Assembly: GCF_025979885.1 (NCBI RefSeq)
Contig: NZ_CP110139.1
Location: 3,363,501 to 3,427,500, forward strand
Source: Hymenobacter sp. YIM 151500-1
Lineage (GTDB): Bacteria; Bacteroidota; Bacteroidia; Cytophagales; Hymenobacteraceae
Reading direction: 5' to 3'
DNA: 64,000 bases
Below the pieces are notes generated by a model. That model did not search any database and was not told where the DNA came from. It worked only from the letters and a program-made list of their open reading frames with translations. The position numbers and the translations under genes were made by a program. Positions 1 through 8,127 of the stretch are shown in pieces; the stretch's first letter is position 1, and each line of letters starts with the position of its first letter.

Positions 1-474
1 GGCGTTGCGGCGGGCCACGGCCAGCGCTTCGCCCGACACGTCCACGGCCGTTACCTGGCTGCCGGGCAAGGCCAGCGCCAGGGCTACGGCTATGCAGCCC
101 GAGCCGGTGCCCACATCCAGTACGTGCAGGCCGGAGCGGCCCTGCTGCTCCTGCACCAGAAGCTGCACCAGCTCTTCGGTTTCGGGGCGCGGAATAAGGG
201 TGGCGGGTGTTACTTCCAGCTCCAGGCCGGCAAAGTGGGCTGTGCCCAGCACGTATTGTAAAGGCTCGTGGCGCAGCAGCCGCTCCCGCAGGGGCGCCAG
301 CTGCGCTAGTATTTCCTCGGGCACGGGCTCCTGGGCCTGCATACGCCGTTGCAGGGGCGTGAGGTGCAGCAGGTGCTCCAGCAGCTGCCCCGCCATGGCC
401 TCGGCTTCCGGCCGGGGGTAGAGCGGGGTGAGGGCAGCGGCAACGGAGGCCGTGAGCTGGCGCAGAGTGGGCAT
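1..474 (-). CDS. prmC: Peptide chain release factor N5-glutamine methyltransferase (partial, N-terminal part)
   Basis: Methylates the glutamine of the GGQ motif of release factors RF1/RF2 in the cytoplasm, using S-adenosylmethionine. The first 158 codons are visible; the C-terminal half, where the NPPY catalytic motif should be, lies beyond the left edge. Residues 1-80 form the helical N-terminal domain; IPRPETE (94-100) and the SAM-binding motif DVGTGSG (120-126) are diagnostic of the PrmC/HemK family. The ATG at 474 gives the usual N-terminus. The gene is divergent from the secreted protein at 695, so both promoters should lie in the 220-bp gap, but I see no clear TAnnTTTG box there. Confidence 0.9.
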   Translation of the reverse strand, partial: MPTLRQLTASVAAALTPLYPRPEAEAMAGQLLEHLLHLTPLQRRMQAQEPVPEEILAQLAPLRERLLRHEPLQYVLGTAHFAGLELEVTPATLIPRPETEELVQLLVQEQQGRSGLHVLDVGTGSGCIAVALALALPGSQVTAVDVSGEALAVARRNA

Positions 475-694
475 GTGTCTGAGGTTGAGAGTGGCAGCCA
501 GCCGCCGCGGGCCGCACGGCAAAAGTCGGAGTTTTCGGTTAGGCGCCGGGCTTCCGTCCTGCGGCAGCTTAGTGCCACGCAGCCATTGAAGGTGGCTTGG
601 TTGCCGCAAGCAGTGGCCGGTTTTTGACGGCAGAAGTAGAGCTGAGACCTCTGCACCACTTATTTTTAGCCACTGCTACTTACTTGCTTGTTCT

Positions 695-2125
695 ATGCTT
701 TCTGTTTCGATTAGCCGCCGGCCTCTCTCGGGGCTGTTGCTGATCTGCGGGCTTTTGGCGCTGCTTTCCTCTCCTCCGGCCCAGGCCCAGGGAGTGCATC
801 TTCTTTCAACCAGCAAATTTGCGCCGCCGCCCGCCGCTCGGGCCTTTCACGTGGGCCAGGTGCTCGACCTGCGCCCCGACCGCAGCCGCCTTGGCGTGGT
901 GCACCTGGGCCTCGACAACCGACCAGTGCCCGCCAACTTTGAGCACCCGCTTGACGAAACGCTGAGCGGTTGGCTGCGCCGCGCTACGCCGGCCGACGGC
1001 AGCCGCCCGGTGGTGCTGCGCATTCATGCGCTGCGGCTCGAAGAACTGTGGGGCAACGCTGAAATAGCCGCTGCCGAGCTGGTGGCCGACTTCCTGATTG
1101 AGCGGGAGCCCGGCAACTATTATTTCCTGCTGCCAGTGGGCGAACTGGTGGAACAGCGCGGGCTGGAAGTCACCCGGAAGCATGAGCCCAACCTTGAGCG
1201 GGTGCTGCAACAGGCCCTGACGCAACTGGCGGCACTGCCTGCCACGGCAGAAGGCACCGGGCCGGCCCTCAGCTGGGCCGACGTCCAGGCGGGGCGGGGC
1301 GGCATTACCACGATGCGCTACCCCATTCAGAAGCCTCCCCTCCAGCGTGGGGTCTACCGCTCGTTTGCCGAGTTTCGGGCCAATGCGCCGTCGGGCCAGG
1401 GGGAGCCGTTTACCATCATCCGCCGCCCGCGTACCGCCAAACAATGGGCCGGCACCGATGCCATTGACGCTGAGTATCTGTACCTGAGCCCCGACAAGCC
1501 CCGCCGGCCCGTGCGCAGCAACGTATGGGGGCTTTCCGACGGAACCATGGCGTACTTCTTTCACCGCGGCGCTTTCTATGAGCTGCGGCCCGACTCGGCC
1601 CGCGCCGCGTACACCTTCACCATTCCGGCGCCGGCTACTCCCGATGATGTGGCACTGGGCGCCGTGCTGGGCGGTCTGATTGGGGCTGGCATAGCCGGCG
1701 CCATATCGGGTGGCGACCCACTGCCGTGTGTTCTGCACCTAGCTTCCGGCCGGATTGAGCCCCAGCCTACACCGCTACTCGCCCCCGGCAGCCCCGCAGA
1801 TTCGGCCACGGTTTACCTGTACCGCCGGCCGGATGCGGCGCCGGACCACTCCATAACCGTGCTGCTCAATGGGCAGGAAGTAGGCACCCTGGCCAGTGGC
1901 AGCTACCTCAGGCTGCGCTGGGGCAGCCGGCGCCAGGACATGAACGTGTGCTTGCGCCTGCCGGCCGGAGCCGAACACTGCCACCGCTTTGTACCCAGCT
2001 TCAGCAGCCCCTCCTACCTGCAATGCAGTGTACCCACGGCCGTCGATGCCCGCCCAACGCTGACCATGGCGCCGGAAAAGGAAGGCGTATTCTACGTCAA
2101 GAAGTACCGGCTCCGCCAGCGTTAG
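695..2125 (+). CDS. Secreted protein of unknown function (476 aa)
   Basis: I do not recognise a family. Residues 1-31 are a signal peptide with a long hydrophobic core ending PPAQAQG, so export to the periplasm or outer membrane is likely. Around residues 319-342 there is a small-residue hydrophobic stretch (LGAVLGGLIGAGIAGAISGG) resembling a glycine zipper, which could insert into or pack on a membrane. The rest has no obvious motif; the tail reads as beta-rich. It stands alone, divergent from prmC and convergent with the gene at 2158, leaving only 32 bp between stop codons. Codon use matches its neighbours. Confidence 0.75.
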   Translation: MLSVSISRRPLSGLLLICGLLALLSSPPAQAQGVHLLSTSKFAPPPAARAFHVGQVLDLRPDRSRLGVVHLGLDNRPVPANFEHPLDETLSGWLRRATPADGSRPVVLRIHALRLEELWGNAEIAAAELVADFLIEREPGNYYFLLPVGELVEQRGLEVTRKHEPNLERVLQQALTQLAALPATAEGTGPALSWADVQAGRGGITTMRYPIQKPPLQRGVYRSFAEFRANAPSGQGEPFTIIRRPRTAKQWAGTDAIDAEYLYLSPDKPRRPVRSNVWGLSDGTMAYFFHRGAFYELRPDSARAAYTFTIPAPATPDDVALGAVLGGLIGAGIAGAISGGDPLPCVLHLASGRIEPQPTPLLAPGSPADSATVYLYRRPDAAPDHSITVLLNGQEVGTLASGSYLRLRWGSRRQDMNVCLRLPAGAEHCHRFVPSFSSPSYLQCSVPTAVDARPTLTMAPEKEGVFYVKKYRLRQR

Positions 2126-2157
2126 GCTCTTCTTCCTCAGCTGAAAACCCAGGCGTC

Positions 2158-2493
2158 CTAGTCAGCAGCTGGTAGCCCTGGCACTTCTTCCACCCGAAAC
2201 AGCCCGCCCACCGATAGCACCCGAAGTAGCTCCTGCTTTGGCAATACTGCCTCGTCGTAGCTGACGGTGGCCAGGCTGGTGCGCGGGTTGATGGTGCAGG
2301 CGGCCACGCCCGGCACGGCGGCCACTTGCTCCTGCAAGCGCCGGGCCTGCACCAGAGCGCCCACCCCTTCTACCCGGAGCACCACTGTACTCAGGCTATT
2401 CCCAGGCCGGGGCCGGACCACCCACCAAGCGGCCAGCACTCCCAGCAGCAATAGGAGAAGCGTCCCGCGTCTTCTGTTGAGAGTAAAAAACAT
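2158..2493 (-). CDS. Membrane-anchored HMA-like small protein (111 aa)
   Basis: A short protein with one N-terminal membrane segment (about residues 10-27) followed by a ferredoxin-like beta-alpha-beta-beta-alpha-beta fold (about 37-105). The pattern CTINPRTSLATVSYDE resembles the second half of heavy-metal-associated (HMA) domains, in which a beta strand after the first helix is followed by the TV-Y sequence. The metal-binding CxxC is absent: the equivalent loop reads VEGVGAL. It may therefore be a structural relative rather than a metal carrier. It lies downstream of the CHRD gene on the same strand but is separated by a strong 21-bp hairpin, so it is probably not in the same transcript. 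Confidence 0.6.
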   Translation of the reverse strand: MFFTLNRRRGTLLLLLLGVLAAWWVVRPRPGNSLSTVVLRVEGVGALVQARRLQEQVAAVPGVAACTINPRTSLATVSYDEAVLPKQELLRVLSVGGLFRVEEVPGLPAAD

Positions 2494-2512
2494 GCGTGGT
2501 AACGAATACTAC

Positions 2513-2558
2513 AACGCCAGTCAGTTGCAGCTACGGGTAGCTGCAACTGACTGGCGTT
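2513..2558. terminator. Perfect 21-bp inverted repeat, probable terminator
   Basis: Arms 2513-2533 and 2538-2558 are perfect reverse complements with a 4-nt loop (CGGG). The hairpin sits 22 bp beyond the CHRD gene stop and 19 bp before the next minus-strand start. There is no long U-tract, so it could instead be an RNA-stability hairpin or a protein site. Confidence 0.6.
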
Positions 2559-2580
2559 GAGGCACAAAAGAAAAGGGCTG

Positions 2581-3042
2581 CTACTTAACCGTTACGTTGC
2601 CGCGGATTTCTCCTTTCGGGTATGCCTGCGTGTGCAGGTTCACGTACAGGCCGCCGTTCAGCAGGCTGGCCCCGTCTGCTGGGTCGAGCGTGGCCGTGCT
2701 TGAAATGGGTGAAGTCGTTACGTTCGGGAACGTGACAATAGGATTGCCATTCACCCCCGGAGCGCCCTGGTGGAAGTGGCCCATGGTGGGAGTAATGCCC
2801 TGGTAGGTGACGGTGTACGTCAGCACCCGCGTGGTTTTGTCGTAGGTGCCGGTCATGGTACCGGTGGCCGTGGAGGGATTGGCAGGCACCTGCTGCTTGC
2901 CGTCAAGGCTGGCCGTTACCTGCACGGTGTTGGTTGGAGCAGCCGGGGTATTGTCGTCGTCATCGTTGTTGCAGGAGGAGGTACCCGCCCACAGAGCAAC
3001 CATAACCATACACCAAGTGGTAGCTTTTACTTGCATACGCAT
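2581..3042 (-). CDS. CHRD domain lipoprotein (153 aa)
   Basis: A predicted lipoprotein: the lipobox TSSC places the acylated cysteine at residue 24, followed by an acidic NNDDDDN stretch typical of exported Bacteroidota lipoproteins. The remainder (about 40-150) is a single CHRD domain, a beta-rich domain first named in chordin, seen in features such as MGHFHQGAPGVNGNPI and the terminal YPKGEIRGNV. Its biochemical role in bacteria is not established. It is the last gene of a minus-strand group (cytochrome c, YceI, DUF5777, CHRD) with a 57-bp gap to the DUF5777 gene, so it may be co-transcribed. Confidence 0.85.
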   Translation of the reverse strand: MRMQVKATTWCMVMVALWAGTSSCNNDDDDNTPAAPTNTVQVTASLDGKQQVPANPSTATGTMTGTYDKTTRVLTYTVTYQGITPTMGHFHQGAPGVNGNPIVTFPNVTTSPISSTATLDPADGASLLNGGLYVNLHTQAYPKGEIRGNVTVK

Positions 3043-3099
3043 GAAAAAAAGAGAAGAAAAAAGAAAGGGAAAAGAGAAAGTGTGAAGCAGCTGCTGATG

Positions 3100-4038
3100 C
3101 TACTTGCCCTTGCGGAACTCGGCCTTGGGGCGTAGCGTGAAGTTGCGGTTCACGTTGAAGCCGAAGTACAGGTCGCCCTTGAAGAAGTTGCCGCGGGTTT
3201 CGCTCACGAAGAACTTCTCAACCATCCCCTGCGAGTTGGTGACGTGCAGCTGGAAAATGTGGCCCCCGGTTTCAATATCAAACCCCACGGCCAGGGAGTT
3301 GCGCAGGCCCGAGGGCCGGGTGTTGGGCAGCAGGTAGTAGTACTCCACGTTGAGGGAGGTGCGCTTGGTCAGCTTGTGGCGCCCACCCGCCCCAATGGCG
3401 TACACATCATTCGGCCCCCCGCCCATTTCCGTCAGGTTGCGGTGCACCAGCGTCGGCATGAGCTGCAACGACAGGTTGGAATTGAACTTGCGCGCAATCA
3501 GGGCCTGGTACGAGTGCGTCAGGCGGCGCGTCAGCGTCCGGTCGAGGGTGGTGCCGGGAGGGTCGCGCTGGGTAACCAGGGCTGTGCTGGCAAACAGCGT
3601 GACGCTGGCGGGGAATCCTCCGGAGCCGGCGCGTTGGCGCAGGGCCCGGTATTTCACAAAGCCGTCGAAGGTTTTTTGGTGGGAGCTGCGGCCGACACCC
3701 ACTTCCAGGTCGTCGGTGAGGGCATACTCCAAGCCGAGCCGGATGGTGGCATTGTCGAGGCCAAAAAGCTCGTAGGCCCCGCTGTTGAGCGTGCCGAAGC
3801 GGTGCGAAATCAAAAACACCATCGTGCCCTGGCCGGGCGTTTCTACGGTGTGGCCGTTGATGAGGCGGGTGCTTTTAAAGGTGGCGTTCACGGCCTCGGG
3901 CGTGGTGGGCTTGGGCGTCTGGCTTTCCAGCTGGTTGAGCAGGTCGTCGTCCTGGGCCTGCGCTGGCCGGGCCCAGCCGGCGGCCAGCAGACACGCCAGC
4001 GCCAGGCAGCCTCCGTAGCGGGTAAAAAGTTGCTTCAT
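3100..4038 (-). CDS. DUF5777 family outer-membrane beta-barrel protein (312 aa)
   Basis: Signal peptide at residues 1-28 (cleavage after ARPAQA), then a long run of alternating amphipathic beta strands, consistent with an outer-membrane barrel. Features such as LISHRFGTLNSGAYELFGLDNATIRLGLEYALTDDLEVGVG, here read as separate strands, match the DUF5777 family. The family is often found beside YceI-like and c-type cytochrome genes in Bacteroidota, as here. The substrate is unknown. It follows yceI with a 54-bp gap and probably belongs to the same operon. Confidence 0.85.
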   Translation of the reverse strand: MKQLFTRYGGCLALACLLAAGWARPAQAQDDDLLNQLESQTPKPTTPEAVNATFKSTRLINGHTVETPGQGTMVFLISHRFGTLNSGAYELFGLDNATIRLGLEYALTDDLEVGVGRSSHQKTFDGFVKYRALRQRAGSGGFPASVTLFASTALVTQRDPPGTTLDRTLTRRLTHSYQALIARKFNSNLSLQLMPTLVHRNLTEMGGGPNDVYAIGAGGRHKLTKRTSLNVEYYYLLPNTRPSGLRNSLAVGFDIETGGHIFQLHVTNSQGMVEKFFVSETRGNFFKGDLYFGFNVNRNFTLRPKAEFRKGK

Positions 4039-4092
4039 AGAACAAGAAAACGTGGGCCGCCCGGCTCTTCACTTGTGCCGGGCCGGCGCAGA

Positions 4093-4695
4093 TTACGGTT
4101 TGACAATCGTCAGTTGGGAGGCCAGTTCGCAGGTCATTATCACCTTGATACCCACTACCTTGGCAATGTTTTCGCGCACGAGCAGCGGCACCTCGATGTT
4201 GTAATCGGCTGGCGCCACGCTGAAGTAGGCATTCACCAATAGCGAGCCTTTGTTCAGCTCCAACGCACCCGGCACGGTTACGCGCCGGGTTACGCCATGA
4301 ATGGTCAGGTCGCCTTCCACGGTCACGCGCTGGGGGCCGCCCTTCAGGAAGGCATCCGGGTCGAATTCCAGCAGCTTCCCTTTAAAGGTTGCTTTCGGGT
4401 ACTTCTCCGACTCCATGTAGTTCTCGTTGAAGTGCTCCTGCATGAGGGTGCGCTTAAATTGGAACGACTTGATGGGAATGGACAGCGCCAGCTGGCGGGT
4501 TTGCAGGTCGATGATGGCCCCGGCCTGCTCCGTGTGCGCTTCAATATCTTCGATGATGCTGGTGGAGAAAAAGCTGACGGCGCCCTTCTGAGTCAGGTAC
4601 CGGCCTTGGGCGTGCCCCAGCCCGCTGGCCCAGCAGCTTAGCGCCCAGACCAGCACCCACCGGCGCAGGGTTCGAGTAATCCGTAGCCGCCCCAT
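4093..4695 (-). CDS. YceI family periplasmic protein (200 aa)
   Basis: YceI proteins are periplasmic lipocalin-like barrels that bind isoprenoid-type lipids such as polyprenyl quinones. A signal peptide (1-29, ending GLGHAQG) precedes the YceI domain (about 34-195). Recognisable parts include the early strand GAVSFFSTSIIEDIEAHT, the SEKYPKATFKGKL block and the DLTIHGVTRRVTVPG block. The start codon abuts the cytochrome c stop codon with no gap, so the two are surely co-transcribed and perhaps translationally coupled. The cytochrome neighbour suggests a role in envelope redox chemistry, but this is inference. Confidence 0.9.
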   Translation of the reverse strand: MGRLRITRTLRRWVLVWALSCWASGLGHAQGRYLTQKGAVSFFSTSIIEDIEAHTEQAGAIIDLQTRQLALSIPIKSFQFKRTLMQEHFNENYMESEKYPKATFKGKLLEFDPDAFLKGGPQRVTVEGDLTIHGVTRRVTVPGALELNKGSLLVNAYFSVAPADYNIEVPLLVRENIAKVVGIKVIMTCELASQLTIVKP

Positions 4696-5055
4696 CTAGT
4701 TCTTCGGCGCCCCGGCGTCAACCCATTTCTGCAATAAGGCAATGTCACAGTCCGAGAGCTTGGCTGCACCCTTTGGCATGGGTTTATAGCCCGGCAGGTG
4801 CTTGATATTGCCCAGAAAAATGCCGTTGTCGACGTAGCGCTTCAGCACCGTGAAGTCGTCTAGGTTTACGCCGGCCGTTTGCTGCACCGCATCGTGGCAG
4901 CTCCGGCAGTTACGGTCGAGCAACGGCGACACCGACTGCGCATAGGATACCACGGCGGGCGTGCCGCAGTCCTTGGGGGCGGGGGTAATGTCTTCGGCTT
5001 TATCGTAGGCACAGCTGCTGAGTACTACCAGCAAAAAGAGGAAAAGTCGAACCAT
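4696..5055 (-). CDS. c-type cytochrome lipoprotein (119 aa)
   Basis: A short mono-haem cytochrome c. The N-terminus has a lipobox ending LSSC (Cys15), so it should be membrane-tethered. The haem-binding CRSCH motif occupies residues 50-54 and a likely axial methionine lies at residue 93 (KPMPKG). The start at 5055 was chosen because it leads directly into the lipoprotein signal; an upstream in-frame ATG at 5094 would add 13 unlikely residues. It is the first gene of the cytochrome / YceI / DUF5777 / CHRD cluster. The 758-bp gap upstream must contain its promoter. Confidence 0.88.
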   Translation of the reverse strand: MVRLFLFLLVVLSSCAYDKAEDITPAPKDCGTPAVVSYAQSVSPLLDRNCRSCHDAVQQTAGVNLDDFTVLKRYVDNGIFLGNIKHLPGYKPMPKGAAKLSDCDIALLQKWVDAGAPKN

Positions 5056-5813
5056 ACGGAAAAAATGAAAAGCAACAAGCGTAGTGCAAACCAACCTGCC
5101 TGGGCCGCGGGACTACTCCGTGACCAGACATTACCAATACTAGCTCACCCGCAGAGCCTGGGGGTTGAAATCCGACCGGCATTTGCTTGTGCTCGAAGTG
5201 AAGCCGCCCCAGGCAGCTGTAAAAGAAAAAAGGAAACCGAGCTTATTAGGTATGAAAAACTGCGCCCCGTGGTACCGTACGCAGACAAAAACGAGCAGGT
5301 GAAACTTTGGCCGGCTGGCTTCAGGCTGGTGCTTCTGCTCAGCGACACTACGCAGCACCCCAGAAAAAGCCTACGAGGAGAAAGGAAGGGAAAGAGAAAA
5401 AGGGAAACGCGCTATTCACGGACTTAAAGAGCGGCAACCACCCAGGATAGACAACATCTTCGCGACTGGCGTAAACCCAATCCGGGGGTGGAGCGCTACA
5501 GCTACGACAGCATAACCTGCACGGTTTGGAAAAAGTAAATTTTTCTCAGCCGAACCAGCAAAATCGCTCGACTGAGGCCAAAAACCATCCGATTAAAGGT
5601 ACATTCACCGATTGTATTTCTGCAAGGTATTAGTAGAATTTTTTTACCAGCCTAGCTATAGCCCTGACCGGCTTTGCGCCGCTATCTTCAAATCTGACCA
5701 TTTGTCGTTGGTCAGGGCTAGTATAGAGTAAGGCTGGTATAGATGAGTATGCAGCTACACATGGTCCGGCAGCTTAGTATCTTGACCTCCGGTTACCTTC
5801 TCCCGCCCCACCC
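5056..5813. other. 758-bp intergenic region with one imperfect long inverted repeat
   Basis: No convincing gene on either strand. The region separates the divergent cytochrome operon and ribD and is less GC-rich than the genes, especially 5540-5645. An imperfect inverted repeat joins 5647-5669 to 5710-5737 (shared core GGTCAGGGCTA) around a 40-nt loop, about 75 bp before ribD. It could be an RNA leader or a terminator. I could not match it to an FMN or other riboswitch. Confidence 0.4.
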
Positions 5814-6854
5814 ATGCCTTCCTCTGATTTCGACCAGTTGATGATGCGCCGCGCCCTGGACCTGGCCCGCCTAGGCACTGGCTACGTGCGGCCCAACCCT
5901 TTGGTGGGCTGCGTCATCACCCACGAGGGCCGGGTAATTGGGGAAGGCTGGCACCGGCAGTACGGCGGCCCCCACGCCGAAGTCAACGCCGTAGCGGCCG
6001 TGACCGAGCAGCACTTGCTGCCCCGAAGCCGCGTGTACGTGACGCTGGAGCCCTGCGCCCACTTCGGCAAAACGCCCCCTTGTGCCGACCTGCTCGTGGA
6101 AAAAGGCGTGGCCGAAGTGGTAGTCTGCAACCTCGACCCCAACCCGCTGGTGGCGGGCCGCGGCCTGCACAAGCTGCGCGACGCCGGCATTCAAGTGGAA
6201 ACCGGGGTGCTGGAACCGGAAGGGCGCTGGCTAAACCGGCGCTTCTTCACGGTGCAGGAGAAGAAGCGGCCCTACGTGGTGCTGAAGTGGGCCGAAACCG
6301 CCGACGGCTACCTGGCCGGGCCCTACCACCAGCCAGTGGCCATCAGTGGGGAACTGGCCCGCGTGGCCGTGCACCAGTGGCGCGCCGACGAGCACGCCAT
6401 CCTGGTGGGTACGCGCACGGCCCTGCACGACAACCCCCGCCTGAACGTGCGCGCCTGGCCCGGCCCCGACCCCATCCGCGTCGTCATCGACAAAAACCTG
6501 AGCCTGCCGCCCACCCACCATCTCTTTGACCAGAGCCAGCCCACGCTGGTGTACACGTACCGGCAGCGGGCCACCACCGGCAACCTGGGCTACATTACCC
6601 TGCGGGAAGCCGAGGACCTGCTGCCGCAGATGCTGCAAAACCTCCAGCAGCGGCAGGTGCAGTCGGTGCTGGTGGAAGGCGGCCCCACGGTGCTCAACTC
6701 CCTGCTGAAAGACGGCCTCTGGGACGAGGCGCGCGTTATCCGCAGCCCGCGCCGCCTGGGCGGCGGAGTGGCCGCGCCCCGCCTGGGCCTGGCCGGCCTG
6801 CACGAGCAGTTCCGCCTGGGCGAGGACGAGGTGTTTGTGTTTCGGAATGAATGA
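5814..6854 (+). CDS. ribD: Bifunctional riboflavin deaminase/reductase RibD (346 aa)
   Basis: Catalyses two consecutive steps of riboflavin synthesis: deamination of the pyrimidine intermediate, then NADPH-dependent reduction of its ribose. The N-terminal deaminase carries the zinc site HAE (54-56) plus Cys81 and Cys90 in PCAHFGKTPPC; the reductase domain runs from about 150 to 346, and its substrate-binding region is seen in KWAETADGYLA and VLVEGGPTVLNSLL. Length is normal. No other rib gene is adjacent. The stop TGA (6852-6854) lies within the first unit of a GAATGTGG-type repeat array that fills the gap to msrC. Confidence 0.95.
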   Translation: MPSSDFDQLMMRRALDLARLGTGYVRPNPLVGCVITHEGRVIGEGWHRQYGGPHAEVNAVAAVTEQHLLPRSRVYVTLEPCAHFGKTPPCADLLVEKGVAEVVVCNLDPNPLVAGRGLHKLRDAGIQVETGVLEPEGRWLNRRFFTVQEKKRPYVVLKWAETADGYLAGPYHQPVAISGELARVAVHQWRADEHAILVGTRTALHDNPRLNVRAWPGPDPIRVVIDKNLSLPPTHHLFDQSQPTLVYTYRQRATTGNLGYITLREAEDLLPQMLQNLQQRQVQSVLVEGGPTVLNSLLKDGLWDEARVIRSPRRLGGGVAAPRLGLAGLHEQFRLGEDEVFVFRNE

Positions 6855-6990
6855 GAATGTGGGAAATGGAGTGGAATGTGGAGAATGTGGAAATGAGGGT
6901 TGTCCTCAACTGTAGCTACCGCCTCTAGCAGTTACCTTTGGCGCTTATTTCCCCTTCTCGCCTCTTACCTCCGACTCCTCACCTCTATAA
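6852..6990. repeat. Degenerate repeat array with loose inverted partner, ribD-msrC gap
   Basis: The left block (6852-6899) is a run of units like GGAATGTG and GAGAATGTG, beginning in the ribD stop codon. The right block (6948-6990) is pyrimidine-rich (CTCTTACCTCC, CTCCTCACCTC) and partly complementary to the left in character. Weakest member of the inverted-array class described in this window. Confidence 0.45.
6933..6940 (+). promoter_or_regulatory. Candidate -7 promoter element for msrC
   Basis: TACCTTTG is a perfect match to the Bacteroidota -7 consensus TAnnTTTG and lies 52 bp before the msrC start. No TTG is visible at the expected -33 position, so the call rests on the -7 box alone. 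Confidence 0.45.
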
Positions 6991-6991
6991 A

Positions 6992-7474
6992 ATGGCTGAA
7001 GAACTCCATCTCGATACCACCGTTTCCAAAGCCGAGCAATACCGCCAGCTTCTGCCCCAGATTGAAGCCCTGACTACCGGTGAACCGGACCTCGTAGCCA
7101 ACTTGGCCAACACCGTGGCGGCCCTGCGGCAGGCGTTTGGTTTTTTTTGGGTGGGCTTCTATCTCGTGAAAGACGACGAGTTGGTGCTGGGGCCGTTTCA
7201 AGGCCCTATTGCCTGCACCCGCATCCGGCGCGGCCGGGGCGTGTGCGGCACCAGTTGGGCGCAGGCCGCCACCATCCTGGTGCCCGACGTGGAGCAGTTT
7301 CCCGGCCATATTGCCTGTAGCTCCGAGAGCAAGTCGGAAATTGTGGTGCCAGTGCTCAAAAACGGCCAGGTGGTAGCCGTGCTTGATGTGGACAGCGACC
7401 AGCTCAACGACTTCGACCACGACGACCAGCAAGCCCTGGAGCAGCTTATGCCGCTGGTGGCCCGGTGGTTCTGA
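6992..7474 (+). CDS. msrC: GAF-domain free methionine-(R)-sulfoxide reductase (160 aa)
   Basis: Reduces free L-methionine-(R)-sulfoxide to methionine in the cytoplasm, using cysteine chemistry with thioredoxin-type electron donors. The protein is one GAF domain. The three family cysteines are present: Cys75 (GPIACTRI), Cys85 (GRGVCGTSW) and Cys109 (GHIACSSES). The FWVGFYL strand and the VLDVDSDQLNDFD segment also match. The ATG at 6992 gives the usual start; an in-frame ATG at 6938 would add residues coded by the repeat region. The last sense codon and stop (TTC TGA) fall inside the left 77-bp inverted repeat of the GxxExxY module. Confidence 0.92.
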   Translation: MAEELHLDTTVSKAEQYRQLLPQIEALTTGEPDLVANLANTVAALRQAFGFFWVGFYLVKDDELVLGPFQGPIACTRIRRGRGVCGTSWAQAATILVPDVEQFPGHIACSSESKSEIVVPVLKNGQVVAVLDVDSDQLNDFDHDDQQALEQLMPLVARWF

Positions 7475-7576
7475 ATCGCGGATTACGCGGATTTTAGGAT
7501 TGCGCGGATTTTGGTGACGAGTGGCGGCCCCGGATGGAGCCGCTCTGCCGAACTGCTACTTAGGATCAACTTCTGG

Positions 7577-7990
7577 TTATTGCTGTGGCGAGTGGTTCGT
7601 TTTGCGGCTTTGCTGGCTTTTAACAAACCGTTTTATGCGTAGGCTTGGCTCACCAAAATTGAGCAGCAAGCCTACCTCTAATTCATAAGCATTGAGATAA
7701 TTGATGACCTGTGCGTAATGGCTGTCGTTGATTTCAGTAAGAGCTTTCAGTTCAACCAGTACGCTTTCTTCCACCAGAAAATCAACTCGTCTGGCTCCTA
7801 CTTCGTGGCCATCATAGAACAGAGGCATCTCTACTTCACGTGCAAAAAGCAATTGTGCCTTTTCCATTTCTATGGCCAAACAGCGCTGATAGATTACTTC
7901 TTGGAAGCCACTTCCCATCTTACCATGCACCCGTAAGGCACAACCAATTATCTTTTCAGTAATCGGAGTGAATCGACTATCTAAGGGCAT
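7577..7990 (-). CDS. GxxExxY protein, PD-(D/E)XK nuclease-like (137 aa)
   Basis: Member of the GxxExxY family (Pfam PDDEXK_3 type). The naming motif reads GFQEVIY at 28-34. The nuclease-like signature is Asp70 in RVDFLV and ELK at 80-82 (spaced D...ExK), and the family tail NFGEPSLRIKRF is at 111-122. No family member has a settled function to my knowledge. The start at 7990 begins the conserved MPLDSRFTPITEKI region; an in-frame ATG at 8068 would begin inside the inverted repeat. Base composition and codon use are clearly more AT-rich than psd and msrC on either side, which suggests transfer. It sits alone in its module. Confidence 0.88.
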   Translation of the reverse strand: MPLDSRFTPITEKIIGCALRVHGKMGSGFQEVIYQRCLAIEMEKAQLLFAREVEMPLFYDGHEVGARRVDFLVEESVLVELKALTEINDSHYAQVINYLNAYELEVGLLLNFGEPSLRIKRFVKSQQSRKTNHSPQQ

Positions 7991-8050
7991 ACTTTGCGCT
8001 ATCTGGATTAGATGTATGACCACGACAAGTTCAAGCCAATTCGTATAGAA

Positions 8051-8078
8051 AACAAAAAGCGGCCCCATCCGGGGCCGC
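8051..8078 (-). terminator. Hairpin plus U-tract inside the inner end of the right arm
   Basis: Arms GCGGCCCC (8059-8066) and GGGGCCGC (8071-8078) form an 8-bp stem with a 4-nt loop. On the minus strand it is followed by TTTTTGTTTT, a good intrinsic terminator. It would stop psd transcripts before they enter the GxxExxY gene. The matching hairpin in the left arm (7524-7543) has one mismatch and no U-tract. Confidence 0.7.
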
Positions 8079-8127
8079 CACTCGTCACCAAAATCCGCGC
8101 AATCCTAAAATCCGCGTAATCCGCGAT

